Shown here in pieces: positions 45,726-55,019 of a DNA stretch of 64,000 nt. A model generated the notes under the pieces. It searched no databases. It saw only the letters and a list, made by a program, of their open reading frames with translations, and had not been told where the DNA came from. Positions within the stretch are counted from its first letter, which is position 1. The number at the start of each line of letters is the position of its first letter. Source of the stretch: Rhodothermus sp. (GTDB lineage: Bacteria; Bacteroidota; Rhodothermia; Rhodothermales; Rhodothermaceae); assembly GCA_030950375.1 (NCBI GenBank), contig JAUZRN010000009.1, forward strand, positions 35,506-99,505. Reading direction: 5' to 3'. The position numbers were made by a program, and so were the translations under genes.

Positions 45726-47006
45726 TTAGCCGATCCGATCAAAGCCGGTGTAGGGGCGGAGCACCTCGGGAATCAGGATGGAGCCGTCCGCCTGCTGGTA
45801 GTGCTCCAGCAACGCCGCTACCACGCGAGGGAGAGCTAGCCCGCTTCCGTTGAGCGTATGCACAAAGCGAGGCCTGCTGCCGTCACCTGGACGAAAGCGA
45901 ATACGTGCCCGACGCGCCTGGAAATCTTCAAAGTTGGAAATGGAAGACACCTCCAGCCAGCGTTGCTGACCCGGGCTCCAGACCTCCAGATCATACTTTT
46001 TGGCCTGCGCAAACCCTGTCTCGGCCGTGCACATCAGCACGCGACGATAGGAAAGGCCCAGCAGTCGCAGTGGCCGTTCGGCGTCTTCACGCAGCTGCTC
46101 CAGCGCTTCGTAGCTGACGTCCGGATGAACAAACTGTACCAGTTCCACCTTATCGAACTGGTGCAGCCGGTTCAGACCGCGCACGTCCTTGCCATAAGAC
46201 CCTGCCTCGCGCCGGAAGCAGGGCGAGTAAGCACAAAACTTGATCGGGAGCTGATTTTCTTCGAGGATTTCGTCGCGAAAGTAGTTCGTAACGGGCACCT
46301 CTGCCGTAGGAATCGGATAGAGGGCATCGCGTTCGATTACGTACATCAGGTCTTCTTTGTCGGGCAGCTGACCGGTACCGCGGGCGCTGTCCGCATTGAC
46401 AAACAGGGGAGGTTGCATTTCTACGTAACCGCCCTGCTGCACAGCCAGATCCAGAAAGAACTGAATGAGCGCGCGTTGCAGTCGGGCGCCTTTATCCACG
46501 TAAAACGGAAAGCCGCTCCCGGTAACCTTGGCACCACGTTCCAGGTCGATCAGTCCGTGTCGGGTGGCCAGCTCCCAGTGGGGCAAGGGGTCAAAGTCGA
46601 AGGCTGGGGGACAACCTGCTTCGTGCAGCACCACGTTGTCTGCAGGGCCGTGCCCGACAGGTACCGACGGATGCGGGATGTTGGGTAACTCCAACAGCAG
46701 AGCTTCGAGTTGTTCGCGCAGTTCGCGCTGACGCGTCTCCAGCGTTTTGAGGTGTGCCTTGAGCTGTCCGTTTTCTTCGATGAGCGTTTGCGCCTCTTCG
46801 CGGCGTCCCTCACGCATAAGCTGACCGATCTGTCGGGCCAGTGTGTTGAGTCGATGGCGGCTTGCCTGCAGCTCGGTCAGCGTCTGGCGATGTTCGGCGT
46901 CCAGAGACAGTACGCGATCGACCAGTGCCGGGTCGCCTATTCCTTTGGTGCGGATGGCTTCACGGACGCGTTCGGGTTCCTGACGGATGCGGTGCAGATC
47001 CAACAT
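45726..47006 (-). CDS. serS: Seryl-tRNA synthetase
   Basis: A class II aminoacyl-tRNA synthetase of 426 residues. The N-terminal coiled-coil arm (about 30-105) binds the tRNA long variable arm. Motif 2 is FRREAGSYGKDVRGLNRLHQF, read here as FRREAGSYGKDVRGL and following. Motif 3 is NGSGLALPRVVAALLEHYQ with a C-terminal ILIPEVLRPY. TAEVPVTNYFRDEIL is the conserved serine/ATP region. It is a single reverse gene; the next reverse gene upstream is the sugar reductase, 30 bases away. Confidence 0.96.
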   Translation of the reverse strand: MLDLHRIRQEPERVREAIRTKGIGDPALVDRVLSLDAEHRQTLTELQASRHRLNTLARQIGQLMREGRREEAQTLIEENGQLKAHLKTLETRQRELREQLEALLLELPNIPHPSVPVGHGPADNVVLHEAGCPPAFDFDPLPHWELATRHGLIDLERGAKVTGSGFPFYVDKGARLQRALIQFFLDLAVQQGGYVEMQPPLFVNADSARGTGQLPDKEDLMYVIERDALYPIPTAEVPVTNYFRDEILEENQLPIKFCAYSPCFRREAGSYGKDVRGLNRLHQFDKVELVQFVHPDVSYEALEQLREDAERPLRLLGLSYRRVLMCTAETGFAQAKKYDLEVWSPGQQRWLEVSSISNFEDFQARRARIRFRPGDGSRPRFVHTLNGSGLALPRVVAALLEHYQQADGSILIPEVLRPYTGFDRIG

Positions 47007-47036
47007 AGGCCTCTAAAAGCAGGACTACAAACGATT

Positions 47037-47963
47037 TCAAGGCATGGTGACTGGCAGGCCAAGGCGTTGGCCCAGATGGCGGAGCGCTTCGGGAATCGAG
47101 CGCGGCCGATAACCCAGTTCAGTTTCGGCTTTCAGGATGATAAAGCCAGTGCGCGGCGGTCGAGGCGCCACCTGGTTCAGCGTGGCACTATCGACGGGTT
47201 CAATAAGTGAACGATCCAGGTCGAACACGTCGGCAATCAGGCAGGCAAAATCGTAGACCGTCAGGAATTCGCGGCCTGAAATATGGTAAATGCCATGTTT
47301 GTTGTAACGGACAATGCGTTCGATGCCGGTGGCCAGGTCGACCACGTAGGTGGGAGTGCGCCACTGGTCGGTAACGATGCGAATGCGGCGTCCCTGCGAG
47401 AGCTGTTCAATCACCCAGAGAGCAATATTGGAGCGGCCAAGGCGGACGCCTGTGCCATAGACAAGAACAGTGCGGGCGATAGCCCAGCGGTCGATGCCAG
47501 CCTCCCGCACCACGTTTTCGCTGGCCAGCTTCGAGCGGCCGTAGAAGTTAATCGGGTTGGGACGGTCGGTTTCGTGATAGGGGCCGGCGGTACCATCGAA
47601 GACAAAGTCGGTGGATACCTGAATCAGACGGGCTCCAAATTGTCGGCACAGCCGGGCCAGCGTTTCAACGGCTTCGACGTTGACGCGCCAGCAGGCTTCC
47701 TTCTCGATCTCACACTGGTCCACCTGGGTCATTGCCGCGCAGTTGATCACCACGGTCGGCGTAAAATCCTGAAAGAGACGGCGAACGGCCTGTGCGTCGG
47801 TAATGTCGAGCGGCACGTAGCCGCATGAGCCGCCCTGGAAGCGAGGCTCCGGATCCCGGGCCGTTGCCAGCACGTCATATTCCGCATGCCGGCTGAGCTG
47901 GGCCACCAGCTCTTGCCCCAGTAGACCGTTGGCACCGGTGATCAGGATGCGCTGGTAAAGCAT
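47037..47963 (-). CDS. dTDP-4-dehydrorhamnose reductase-like SDR
   Basis: A 308-residue NAD(P)H-dependent short-chain reductase of the RmlD/RfbD family. The Rossmann motif is ITGANGLLGQELVAQL, and the region VINCAAMTQVDQCE is characteristic of RmlD. The catalytic Tyr/Lys pair is NFYGRSKLASENVV. It would produce an activated deoxysugar such as dTDP-L-rhamnose, or act on another sugar nucleotide; no rmlA/B/C genes are nearby. Its substrate is therefore uncertain. It may share a transcript with serS. Confidence 0.83.
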   Translation of the reverse strand: MLYQRILITGANGLLGQELVAQLSRHAEYDVLATARDPEPRFQGGSCGYVPLDITDAQAVRRLFQDFTPTVVINCAAMTQVDQCEIEKEACWRVNVEAVETLARLCRQFGARLIQVSTDFVFDGTAGPYHETDRPNPINFYGRSKLASENVVREAGIDRWAIARTVLVYGTGVRLGRSNIALWVIEQLSQGRRIRIVTDQWRTPTYVVDLATGIERIVRYNKHGIYHISGREFLTVYDFACLIADVFDLDRSLIEPVDSATLNQVAPRPPRTGFIILKAETELGYRPRSIPEALRHLGQRLGLPVTMP

Positions 47964-48019
47964 AATAGCAGGAGTATAGCGGCGTATGGTTTAGAATACC
48001 CGTGGCGTGCCGTTTCGTT

Positions 48020-48514
48020 CTACCGCTCGGTTTTACGCTGCCTACCAAAGTAATAACGCAACCCTATGCCGCCTCCAAGGTCGCCCTCGGTGGCGGGAAT
48101 CAGATGCAGGCGGGGCGTTACCTGTAAAAACACTTCAAAGCGTTCGGTAAAGAAGTTGATCCCAAGATTAACGCTTAAGCCCAGTACCATCTCGTTGTTG
48201 CTGTGGGCATGTTCACGGATGCCCAGCAGAGCGCCTGGTCCGAAGAAGTAGTTCAGCGGCGAGTCGGGCAGCGGTTGTTCAAAGAGTCCATGCAGGCTGA
48301 AAAAAAAGAAACGATCCAGATCGTAGGCCAGCAGGAAGTCGTAGGCCGTAAACGAGGAACGGTCGGTGCTGTAGATTTTCAGGGACAGGCCACTGGGCGT
48401 GCCGATGACACCGCCCAGGCCGGTCTGGCCTGGTGGGGTATGAGCGTATGGCTGGGCCTGGGCGCCCACTGGAAGCATCCCGATAAATAACAGGGCAAGT
48501 CGCAGGCATCGCAT
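48020..48514 (-). CDS. Small outer-membrane beta-barrel-like protein
   Basis: A 164-residue exported protein. It has a signal peptide (LRLALLFIGMLPVGAQAQ) and then alternating aromatic and Gly-containing strands (FTAYDFLLAYDLDRFFFFS, LNYFFGPGALLGIRE, GLRYYFGRQR), fitting a small 8-stranded barrel of the OmpW/OmpA-like sort. No periplasmic domain is visible. It starts eight bases after the thioesterase stop, so it is probably co-transcribed. Function unknown. Confidence 0.65.
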   Translation of the reverse strand: MRCLRLALLFIGMLPVGAQAQPYAHTPPGQTGLGGVIGTPSGLSLKIYSTDRSSFTAYDFLLAYDLDRFFFFSLHGLFEQPLPDSPLNYFFGPGALLGIREHAHSNNEMVLGLSVNLGINFFTERFEVFLQVTPRLHLIPATEGDLGGGIGLRYYFGRQRKTER

Positions 48515-48522
48515 GGCGTGTC

Positions 48523-49080
48523 TCAGGGGTTGGGTTCCGGGAAAGAAGAGGCGGAGGCAGCCAGATCGGTAAGCGAGGCCTGAAGCTTTCGGGCTTTTTC
48601 AGCAGGTAGACGGCCAGAGAGTAACAACCGCAACTCCCGACGGCGGGCTGCCTGTTCGTAGCGTTCCTGTTCTTCCGGCGTTTCCGGTCGGACAGGCGGG
48701 ATCGGAGTGGGACGTCCCGTTTCGTCGACGGCCACGAAGGTGTAGAAGGCGCGGTTGCAGAACCGTCGTGACCGGGTGCGTGGATCTTCGGCCCAGACGT
48801 TTACCTCGATTTCCATCGACGTACGAAAGGCCCGGTTCACCTGGCTTTCGAGCACCACGATTTCACCCTGACGAATGGGCGAGCGAAACTCCACAAAGTC
48901 GACGGCGGCTGTCACGCATACACGGTTTGTGTGGCGTTGGGCCGAGATGGCCGCACAGAGGTCCATCCAGTGGAGCAGACGTCCCCCGAGCAGGTTGCCC
49001 AGTCCATTCAGATCGTTGGGGATGACGATTTCGGTCATCACGCAGCGTGAGTGGCGTACCGGCCGCGCTTCCATGGTCAT
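48523..49080 (-). CDS. Hotdog-fold acyl-CoA thioesterase
   Basis: A cytoplasmic thioesterase of the YciA/BACH type. From ATG 49080 the protein has 185 residues; ATG 49074 is the near alternative, and the longer frame to 49146 is less likely. Family motifs are TEIVIPNDLNGLGNLLGGRL followed by HWMDLCAAISAQRH with the catalytic Asp, VTAAVDFVEFRSPIRQGE, and FYTFVAVDETGRPTPIP. It hydrolyses medium- or long-chain acyl-CoA. It is followed by a small outer-membrane protein gene. Confidence 0.88.
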   Translation of the reverse strand: MTMEARPVRHSRCVMTEIVIPNDLNGLGNLLGGRLLHWMDLCAAISAQRHTNRVCVTAAVDFVEFRSPIRQGEIVVLESQVNRAFRTSMEIEVNVWAEDPRTRSRRFCNRAFYTFVAVDETGRPTPIPPVRPETPEEQERYEQAARRRELRLLLSGRLPAEKARKLQASLTDLAASASSFPEPNP

Positions 49081-49171
49081 GTGGGGATGTATGGTCGGGA
49101 CGTGCAAAGTTCTGCAATGCCGTGCCTGTTGCACAAGAGGGGACATTTGAAAGGCGCGGAAAAATGCAACA

Positions 49172-50428
49172 TCAGGTCTTTCGTTTTTGCTTACGAGCAG
49201 CCGGAAACAGGATGTTGTTCAGAATGAGCCGGTAGCCGGGGGAGTTTTTATACAAGCTCAGATCGGTGGGAGGATCGCCCACAAAGTGCTGATAGTCTTC
49301 GGGATCGTGGCCGGCATAGAACGTGAAGAAGCCCCGGCCGAACGGTCCGTACAGATACTTGACCGCCTCGCGGCCGGGCGCTTCAGCCAGAATAACCACT
49401 TCGGGCTTGATAAGGCTTTTCCGAAACGCAGTGGTCTGACCGATAAAGCCTTTGATCGTGGCCACATGGTTTTGCGTGAGCATGGTAGGGACCGGATCCC
49501 ACTTGGCACTGAATTCGTGCAGGGTGAAATAATCGAGGGCTGGGTCGCGTAGGGGAGGGGGAGGAGGGCCTACGTCAATATCTGCGTGCTCATATTCGTA
49601 GGGATTGAAAACTGGAGTAAAGTTCGTAAAGGCAAGGGTCTGGCTGTAGTCAAGCTTCTGGCGAGCGTCGGGGTCAACGGGGTCTCCGTCGTACTCGGCC
49701 GGTACGATATCGGTGTTGTGTGCAGCCAGTGCAATGTCGAAAGTGTCGGTGCCGGAGCACATGGCGAAGAGGAAGCCCCCCTGACGAACATACTCACGGA
49801 TGGCTTGGGCCACGGCCAGTTTGAGCTGGCTAACCTTGCGAAAGCCGTATTTGCGGGCAGTAGCTTCCTGCTGGCGTTGTTGTTCGACGTACCAGGGCAT
49901 GTGGCGGTACTGGATGAATTTGCCAAACTGTCCGGTAAAGTCTTCATGGTGCAGGTGCAGCCAGTCATACTGTTCCAGTTCGCCTCTGAGGACTTCGTCG
50001 TCGTAGATCTGATCATAGGGGACTTCAGCATAGGTAAGAGCCAGCAGGACGGCGTCGTCCCAGGGCTGGGTATAGGATGGGGCGTAGACTGCAATACGGG
50101 GCGCTTTTTCAAGGCGGACGACGGCCGTATTACGGTCTTCAGCCTCAACTTCAGCCAGGATGCGCGCAGCTGTGGCCTCGTCGATTGCTTCAAAGGCAAC
50201 GCCGCGAATCCGCAGCTCTGCCTGCAGGCCGGGAAAATCCTGGAGCAGGAAGGCTCCGCCTCGATAGTTAAGAAGCCAGTCCACATCGACGCCCTGTGTC
50301 AGGGCCCAGTAGGCCACACCATAGGCCTTCAGGTGGTCCGTCTGGTAGGCATCCATAGGGATGAGGATCTGCTGGGCCGCGGCAGGAGCGGCCAGCAGCC
50401 AGCCCAGAAGAAGCATCCAGGGTCGCAT
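49172..50428 (-). CDS. Secreted protein of the Bacteroidota 'AsnB'-labelled family
   Basis: A 418-residue exported protein. After a signal peptide (LLGWLLAAPAAAQ) it carries a strongly conserved sequence that I recall from many Bacteroidota genomes: ILIPMDAYQTDHLKAYGVAY, WLLNYRGGAFLL, YDWLHLHHEDFTGQFGKF, FAMCSGTDTFDIALAAHN, FFTFYAGHDPEDYQHFVGDP. Homologues are often labelled asparagine synthetase B, but neither the glutamine-amidotransferase N-terminus nor the synthetase ATP motif is visible and the protein is secreted, so the label is doubtful. The CSGTD region and the conserved histidines look like a possible active site. It is five bases downstream of a TPR gene and presumably works with it. 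Confidence 0.8.
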   Translation of the reverse strand: MRPWMLLLGWLLAAPAAAQQILIPMDAYQTDHLKAYGVAYWALTQGVDVDWLLNYRGGAFLLQDFPGLQAELRIRGVAFEAIDEATAARILAEVEAEDRNTAVVRLEKAPRIAVYAPSYTQPWDDAVLLALTYAEVPYDQIYDDEVLRGELEQYDWLHLHHEDFTGQFGKFIQYRHMPWYVEQQRQQEATARKYGFRKVSQLKLAVAQAIREYVRQGGFLFAMCSGTDTFDIALAAHNTDIVPAEYDGDPVDPDARQKLDYSQTLAFTNFTPVFNPYEYEHADIDVGPPPPPLRDPALDYFTLHEFSAKWDPVPTMLTQNHVATIKGFIGQTTAFRKSLIKPEVVILAEAPGREAVKYLYGPFGRGFFTFYAGHDPEDYQHFVGDPPTDLSLYKNSPGYRLILNNILFPAARKQKRKT

Positions 50429-50433
50429 AGCAT

Positions 50434-52251
50434 TCAGGCGTCTTCTCCTCGAAGGATTCGAATACGGGAGCGGACTTCTGGGATTAACGGGGAGCCGGGA
50501 AATTCTGTCAGCAGGCGCGTATAGGTGTTGAGGGCAGCGGCACGATCGCGCAGATCTTCTTCCTGGATCCGTGCGGCTTCGTAGAGACTCTGGTCGCGCA
50601 GTGGACTGCTGGGATAGCGCAGAGGGAACTCAAGCAGCAGCGCCAGGGCCTCGGTGGAGCGTCCCAGTTGTCGGAGCAGACGCGCCCGCAGCAGGGTCAC
50701 CTCGTCGGCGATTGGATGCATGCCGGCATCCTGCTGCAGGGTATCCAGCGTGTCGAGCGCTGCTTCCGGCTGATGCTGTGCCATCAACAGGCGGGCATGA
50801 GCATAGCGGCGCAGGGGGGTATCGAGCGAGTCGGGTCCCCGGTTTTCCTGAATGAGCAGTCGGAGCGTCAGCGCGTCGTTAGCCACATCGGAGGCGGCGT
50901 CTTCAGCGAGGATGTCGAGCTGGGCCAAGGCTGCTTCAAAAGCGCCGTCATAGAAGTCAAGCAGAGCGAGCTGGTAGCGGGCCGCCTCGGCCAGGGGGCC
51001 AGTGCGACGACGATCAAGTAAACGCAGGAAAGCCAGGCGGGCTGCGCCCAGATCGCCGGTCTGTAGCGCCAGTCTTCCCCGATCAAAGCGGGCCTGCCAG
51101 GCCGTCTCATGATCACCGTATCGGTTGACAAGCACGGTCAGCAGGGAGTCGGCCGTCTGCGAATGGTGCAGGACATCCAGCTCCAGCCGGGCCAGTCGAT
51201 AGAGGACGTCCGGGACGAGCGGATGACCGGGAAAAGCGGCCAGGAAGCTCTGATACATTTCTCGGGCAGCATGGGCAGCGGTCGTGTCGCCGCTGCGCGC
51301 CTGTTCTTCATAGAGTCGTCCCAGCTCATAGCGTGCTTCGGGAAGGATGGCGGTGTTGGATCGTTGCAGGATATCCTGCAGGGCTGCACGTGCCACCTCA
51401 AGCGCGCCGGCGTCACGGGCCTGGAGAGCGAACTGGAGCAGGAGCTGTCCCTGGGTCTGCTGCAGTCGATCCAGGGCACGGTATACATTCAGCGCCCGGG
51501 CATAGTCGCCGTTGCGCAGGTAGAGCCAGGCCAGCATCTGGCGAAAGGCAGGGTTCAGCGGCTCATGGCGAACCGCCCGCTCGAAGACCTCAATGCCGGC
51601 CTTGCGCACGACTGGCTCATCCATGAACGGCTCCAGACGCGTCTGCACAAACCCGAGGCGACGCGGATCCTGCAGAAGAAACTGTCGATAGGCTTCCATG
51701 GCCTCTTCGTAGCGGCCGTTCAGGCTGTAGAGATAAGCCAGATCCAGCAGAAAAATGGACGGATTGGAGAGCGTGCGTTGCGCTCGTTCCAGCACCTGAA
51801 TTGCCTCGTCGAAGCGACGCAGTTCAAGCAGGGTCTGATAGACCACCCGATACGTGCCGCTCTGGCGGGGAGCTGTCCGAATCGCCGCCTCCCAGGCCGC
51901 TTCGGCAGCTGCTTCGTCGCCTTTCAGGTAAAGCAGGCGGCCTTTTTCGGCCAGCAAAGCTGGATTCGAGGCGTCTTCACGCAAGCGGGTTTCAATCAGG
52001 CGCAGGGCATCATCGTAGCGTTTAAGATTTTCATAGACCTGCTTGAGCCGATCGTAGAAGACGTACACATCGGGGCGCTCCTGGTAGAGCGATTCTAGTA
52101 GCGGTAAGGCCTGCGTGTACTGTCCGCTTCGAAGGAACTGCTCGGCGCTCCGATAGCGCACCATGAGCAGGCTATCGGGGATCTGAGCATGGGCCATAGC
52201 GGCCCCGACAAGCAGGAACGCTATTGCCAGGTAGGGCATACGGCGGTACAT
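50434..52251 (-). CDS. Secreted TPR-repeat protein
   Basis: A 605-residue protein with a signal peptide (YLAIAFLLVGAAMAHAQ) followed by many TPR-like helical pairs across nearly all its length. Examples are FLRSGQYTQALPLLESLYQE at about 38, YSLNGRYEEAMEAYRQFLLQ near 170, YLRNGDYARALNVYRALDRL near 250, and a C-terminal repeat DRAAALNTYTRLLTEFPGSP. The last 300 residues resemble the YbgF/tol-pal-like tetratricopeptide group. TPR arrays are protein-binding scaffolds. It is coupled (five bases) to the secreted 'AsnB'-labelled gene and is divergent from dxr, 87 bp away. Confidence 0.85.
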   Translation of the reverse strand: MYRRMPYLAIAFLLVGAAMAHAQIPDSLLMVRYRSAEQFLRSGQYTQALPLLESLYQERPDVYVFYDRLKQVYENLKRYDDALRLIETRLREDASNPALLAEKGRLLYLKGDEAAAEAAWEAAIRTAPRQSGTYRVVYQTLLELRRFDEAIQVLERAQRTLSNPSIFLLDLAYLYSLNGRYEEAMEAYRQFLLQDPRRLGFVQTRLEPFMDEPVVRKAGIEVFERAVRHEPLNPAFRQMLAWLYLRNGDYARALNVYRALDRLQQTQGQLLLQFALQARDAGALEVARAALQDILQRSNTAILPEARYELGRLYEEQARSGDTTAAHAAREMYQSFLAAFPGHPLVPDVLYRLARLELDVLHHSQTADSLLTVLVNRYGDHETAWQARFDRGRLALQTGDLGAARLAFLRLLDRRRTGPLAEAARYQLALLDFYDGAFEAALAQLDILAEDAASDVANDALTLRLLIQENRGPDSLDTPLRRYAHARLLMAQHQPEAALDTLDTLQQDAGMHPIADEVTLLRARLLRQLGRSTEALALLLEFPLRYPSSPLRDQSLYEAARIQEEDLRDRAAALNTYTRLLTEFPGSPLIPEVRSRIRILRGEDA

Positions 52252-52338
52252 AAGCGGAAAGTTGGCCGGCCGGAAGCAAAACGCAACCCTTCGTCGTACA
52301 GAAAGCAGCCTGATTCGTTTCCAACGAACTGATCGTCT

Positions 52339-53529
52339 ATGCAGGAAATTGGCGATACGGCCTCTCCCCGTCGGTTGGCGGTGCTGGGCGCGACGGGATC
52401 GATCGGTACGCAGACGCTCGACATTGTGCGCCTTTTTCCGGATCGGCTAACGGTACAGGTGCTCACCGCCCGCCGTAACGTAGCCCGTCTTCTCCAGCAA
52501 GCCCTGGAATTTCGTCCTGCCTGTGTGGTGATCGAAGATACGGAAGGGTACCGACAGCTTCAGGAAGCGCTCGGTGGTACCGGTATCGCCGTGCTTCAGG
52601 GAGAAGAAGGATTGTGTGCCTGTGTGCAGCGACCTGATGTGGACGTGGTGGTGGCGGCCCTGGTTGGTTTTGCTGGATTGCGGCCGGTACTGGCCGCCCT
52701 GAAAGCCGGCAAGCAGGTGGCTCTGGCCAACAAAGAGACCCTGGTGGCTGGAGGGGCACTGGTACGTGAAGTATTGCAGCGTCACGGTGGTCGGCTGATC
52801 CCGGTCGATAGCGAGCACTCGGCCATCTTTCAGTGCCTGGTGGGGGAGGCATCGTCGGCCGTAGAAACGCTGATCCTGACGGCATCCGGTGGCCCCTTCC
52901 GCACGCGGCCGCTGGAGACGTTCGACCGTATCACACCGGACGAAGCCCTATGCCATCCAAACTGGTCGATGGGGGCTAAAGTAACCATTGATTCGGCCAC
53001 CATGATGAATAAAGGGCTGGAAGTCATCGAAGCCCACTGGTTGTTTGATCTGCCGGCCGATCGGATTCAGGTACTGGTGCATCCCCAGTCGATCATTCAT
53101 TCTATGGTAACGTTCGTGGATGGCTCGACCAAAGCCCAGCTTGGCATCCCGGACATGCGACTGCCTATCCAGTATGCGCTCAGCTATCCCGAACGCTGGG
53201 CAGCCCCTCACGAGCGCATCGACTGGGTACAGCTGGGCCAGCTGGACTTCGAAGCTCCCGATCCGGCACGCTTTCCCTGCCTGCTGCTGGCCTATGAAGC
53301 GCTGCGTCGAGGTGGAACCGCCCCGGCCGTGCTCAATGCTGCGAACGAACAGGCCGTGCAGCTTTTTCTTCAGGAACAGATTCGGTTTACCGACATAGCC
53401 CGTCTGGTCGAGACAGCCCTGGAACATCTGAGTGAACCTGGTAGCGTACCCTCCTACGAACATCTGCAGGATGCAGACCGGCGTGCACGGCAATATGTGC
53501 TGGAACTCTCCGGTGTGGCAGCCCATTGA
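52339..53529 (+). CDS. dxr: 1-deoxy-D-xylulose-5-phosphate reductoisomerase
   Basis: A 396-residue enzyme that converts DXP to MEP in non-mevalonate isoprenoid synthesis. The NADPH-binding motif is LGATGSIGTQTLDIVR near residue 16. Further landmarks are ALANKETLVAGGAL, IPVDSEHSAIFQCL with the metal-binding Asp and Glu, KVTIDSATMMNKGLEVIEAHWLF (read as the SATMMNKG core), and HPQSIIHSMV. It is first in the dxr-rseP-uppS-bamA-skp-skp unit, an arrangement conserved in many bacteria. Confidence 0.96.
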   Translation: MQEIGDTASPRRLAVLGATGSIGTQTLDIVRLFPDRLTVQVLTARRNVARLLQQALEFRPACVVIEDTEGYRQLQEALGGTGIAVLQGEEGLCACVQRPDVDVVVAALVGFAGLRPVLAALKAGKQVALANKETLVAGGALVREVLQRHGGRLIPVDSEHSAIFQCLVGEASSAVETLILTASGGPFRTRPLETFDRITPDEALCHPNWSMGAKVTIDSATMMNKGLEVIEAHWLFDLPADRIQVLVHPQSIIHSMVTFVDGSTKAQLGIPDMRLPIQYALSYPERWAAPHERIDWVQLGQLDFEAPDPARFPCLLLAYEALRRGGTAPAVLNAANEQAVQLFLQEQIRFTDIARLVETALEHLSEPGSVPSYEHLQDADRRARQYVLELSGVAAH

Positions 53530-53574
53530 AGGCGGGCGATCCCTGATTTTAAGGCCCCTTCAGCAAATTCTGGT

Positions 53575-54984
53575 ATGGAGAGTGTGCTGAATCTGCTGAC
53601 CTACATCTTCTGGGTGGTGCTGGCCATAATGATACTCGTGTTTACACACGAGATGGGCCATTTCCTGTTTGCCCGGATCTTCGGAATGCGGGTGGAGAAG
53701 TTTTCCATAGGATTTCCGCCGAAGATTTTTCGATGGCGTCGCGGTGAGACAGAATACGTGATCGGGGCCACTCCGCTGGGGGGCTATGTGAAAATTGCCG
53801 GTCTGATCGACGAAAATCTGGATGCCGAGTTTGTCCACCGTCCTCCAGAGCCCTGGGAGTTCCGCGCCAAGCCCATCTGGCAGCGCATGCTGGTCATTTC
53901 GGGTGGGGTGCTCTTTAACATCCTGCTGGCCATTTTCATTTTTGCCGGGCTCAAGCTGGCCTATGGTGAGCTGTACATTCCTGCTGAGAATGTGCGGGCG
54001 GTTTATGTGGACGAAGGTTCGCTGGCCTACGAAATGGGATTGCGCACGGGTGACCGCATTATCGCCGTGAATGGACGGCCGCTGGTACGCTATGGGGATC
54101 TGCGTAATCTGGAAGCGTTGCTGGCCAGTCCATTTACGATTACCGTGGTGCGGGACGGTGACACGCTGACGTTTACCGGTCCACCGGACCTGATGACCCA
54201 GCTCAGCCGTCGAGGTGGATTGCTGGGCATCTCGGTGGATCCGCCGCTGGTAGGAGGCGTGTTGGAAGGAGCACCTGCAGCCCGAGCCGGCCTGCAGACG
54301 GGTGACCGCATCCTGGCCATCGACTCCGTAGCTATTGGCTTCTGGAACGAACTGGTCGAAATCGTCCAGCAGCGGGGGGGGCAGCCCATGCGTATACGCT
54401 GGCTGCGGCCTGATACCAGCAGGGTAGTGCCTGAAGGGGCCGTCGAAGTGGCTCGCCGGTCCGACGGGATAGTCTATGAAGCGACGATCCGACCCTACTA
54501 TGATCCGGAGGCCGATCGTTACTACCTGGGCATTGCCGCTCCCACGCCGCAGCTGCTGATGGCATACTTTGGGGTGCAACAGGTGCACTACGGAATCGGA
54601 TCCGCAATCCTGGCCGGCATCAAGGAGACCTGGACGCATACACGGGTGATTCTGACCAGTCTGCGTCGCATGGTGACCGGCCAGGAAAGTTTCCGGGAGA
54701 ATGTGGGAGGCCCGATCATGATTGCCAAAGTCACCAAAGAAGCAGCCGAAGCAGGCGCCCGTGCCTTCTGGAATATTGTCGCTTTGCTGTCTATTACGCT
54801 GGCTATCGTGAATATCCTACCGGTGCCGGCACTGGATGGCGGACACCTGCTGTTTCTGCTCTACGAGGCCATTGCGCGACGAGAGCCTTCCGTACGGGTA
54901 CGGCTGGCGCTACAGCAGGTAGGCATGATTTTGCTGATCGCCTTCATGGCATTCGTTATCCTGAACGATCTATTACGGTTGTAG
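53575..54984 (+). CDS. rseP: RseP-type site-2 protease
   Basis: An inner-membrane zinc metalloprotease (M50) of 469 residues that cleaves transmembrane substrates such as anti-sigma factors. The HExxH motif is THEMGHFLFARIFGM near residue 24, inside the first membrane helix. Two PDZ domains follow in the periplasmic part (RTGDRIIAVNGRPL and QTGDRILAIDSVAI mark their ligand loops). The second zinc ligand is in NILPVPALDGGHLLFLL, and a last membrane helix ends the protein. It starts 45 bases after dxr. Confidence 0.95.
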   Translation: MESVLNLLTYIFWVVLAIMILVFTHEMGHFLFARIFGMRVEKFSIGFPPKIFRWRRGETEYVIGATPLGGYVKIAGLIDENLDAEFVHRPPEPWEFRAKPIWQRMLVISGGVLFNILLAIFIFAGLKLAYGELYIPAENVRAVYVDEGSLAYEMGLRTGDRIIAVNGRPLVRYGDLRNLEALLASPFTITVVRDGDTLTFTGPPDLMTQLSRRGGLLGISVDPPLVGGVLEGAPAARAGLQTGDRILAIDSVAIGFWNELVEIVQQRGGQPMRIRWLRPDTSRVVPEGAVEVARRSDGIVYEATIRPYYDPEADRYYLGIAAPTPQLLMAYFGVQQVHYGIGSAILAGIKETWTHTRVILTSLRRMVTGQESFRENVGGPIMIAKVTKEAAEAGARAFWNIVALLSITLAIVNILPVPALDGGHLLFLLYEAIARREPSVRVRLALQQVGMILLIAFMAFVILNDLLRL

Positions 54985-55019
54985 GGGGTTTAAGCTGAGG
55001 ACCTGACCCGGACAGTACA

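Noticed and set aside
49172..50428. Asparagine synthetase B function
   Set aside because: There is a signal peptide, no N-terminal Cys nucleophile domain and no ATP-binding signature. The common label appears to be a propagated name.
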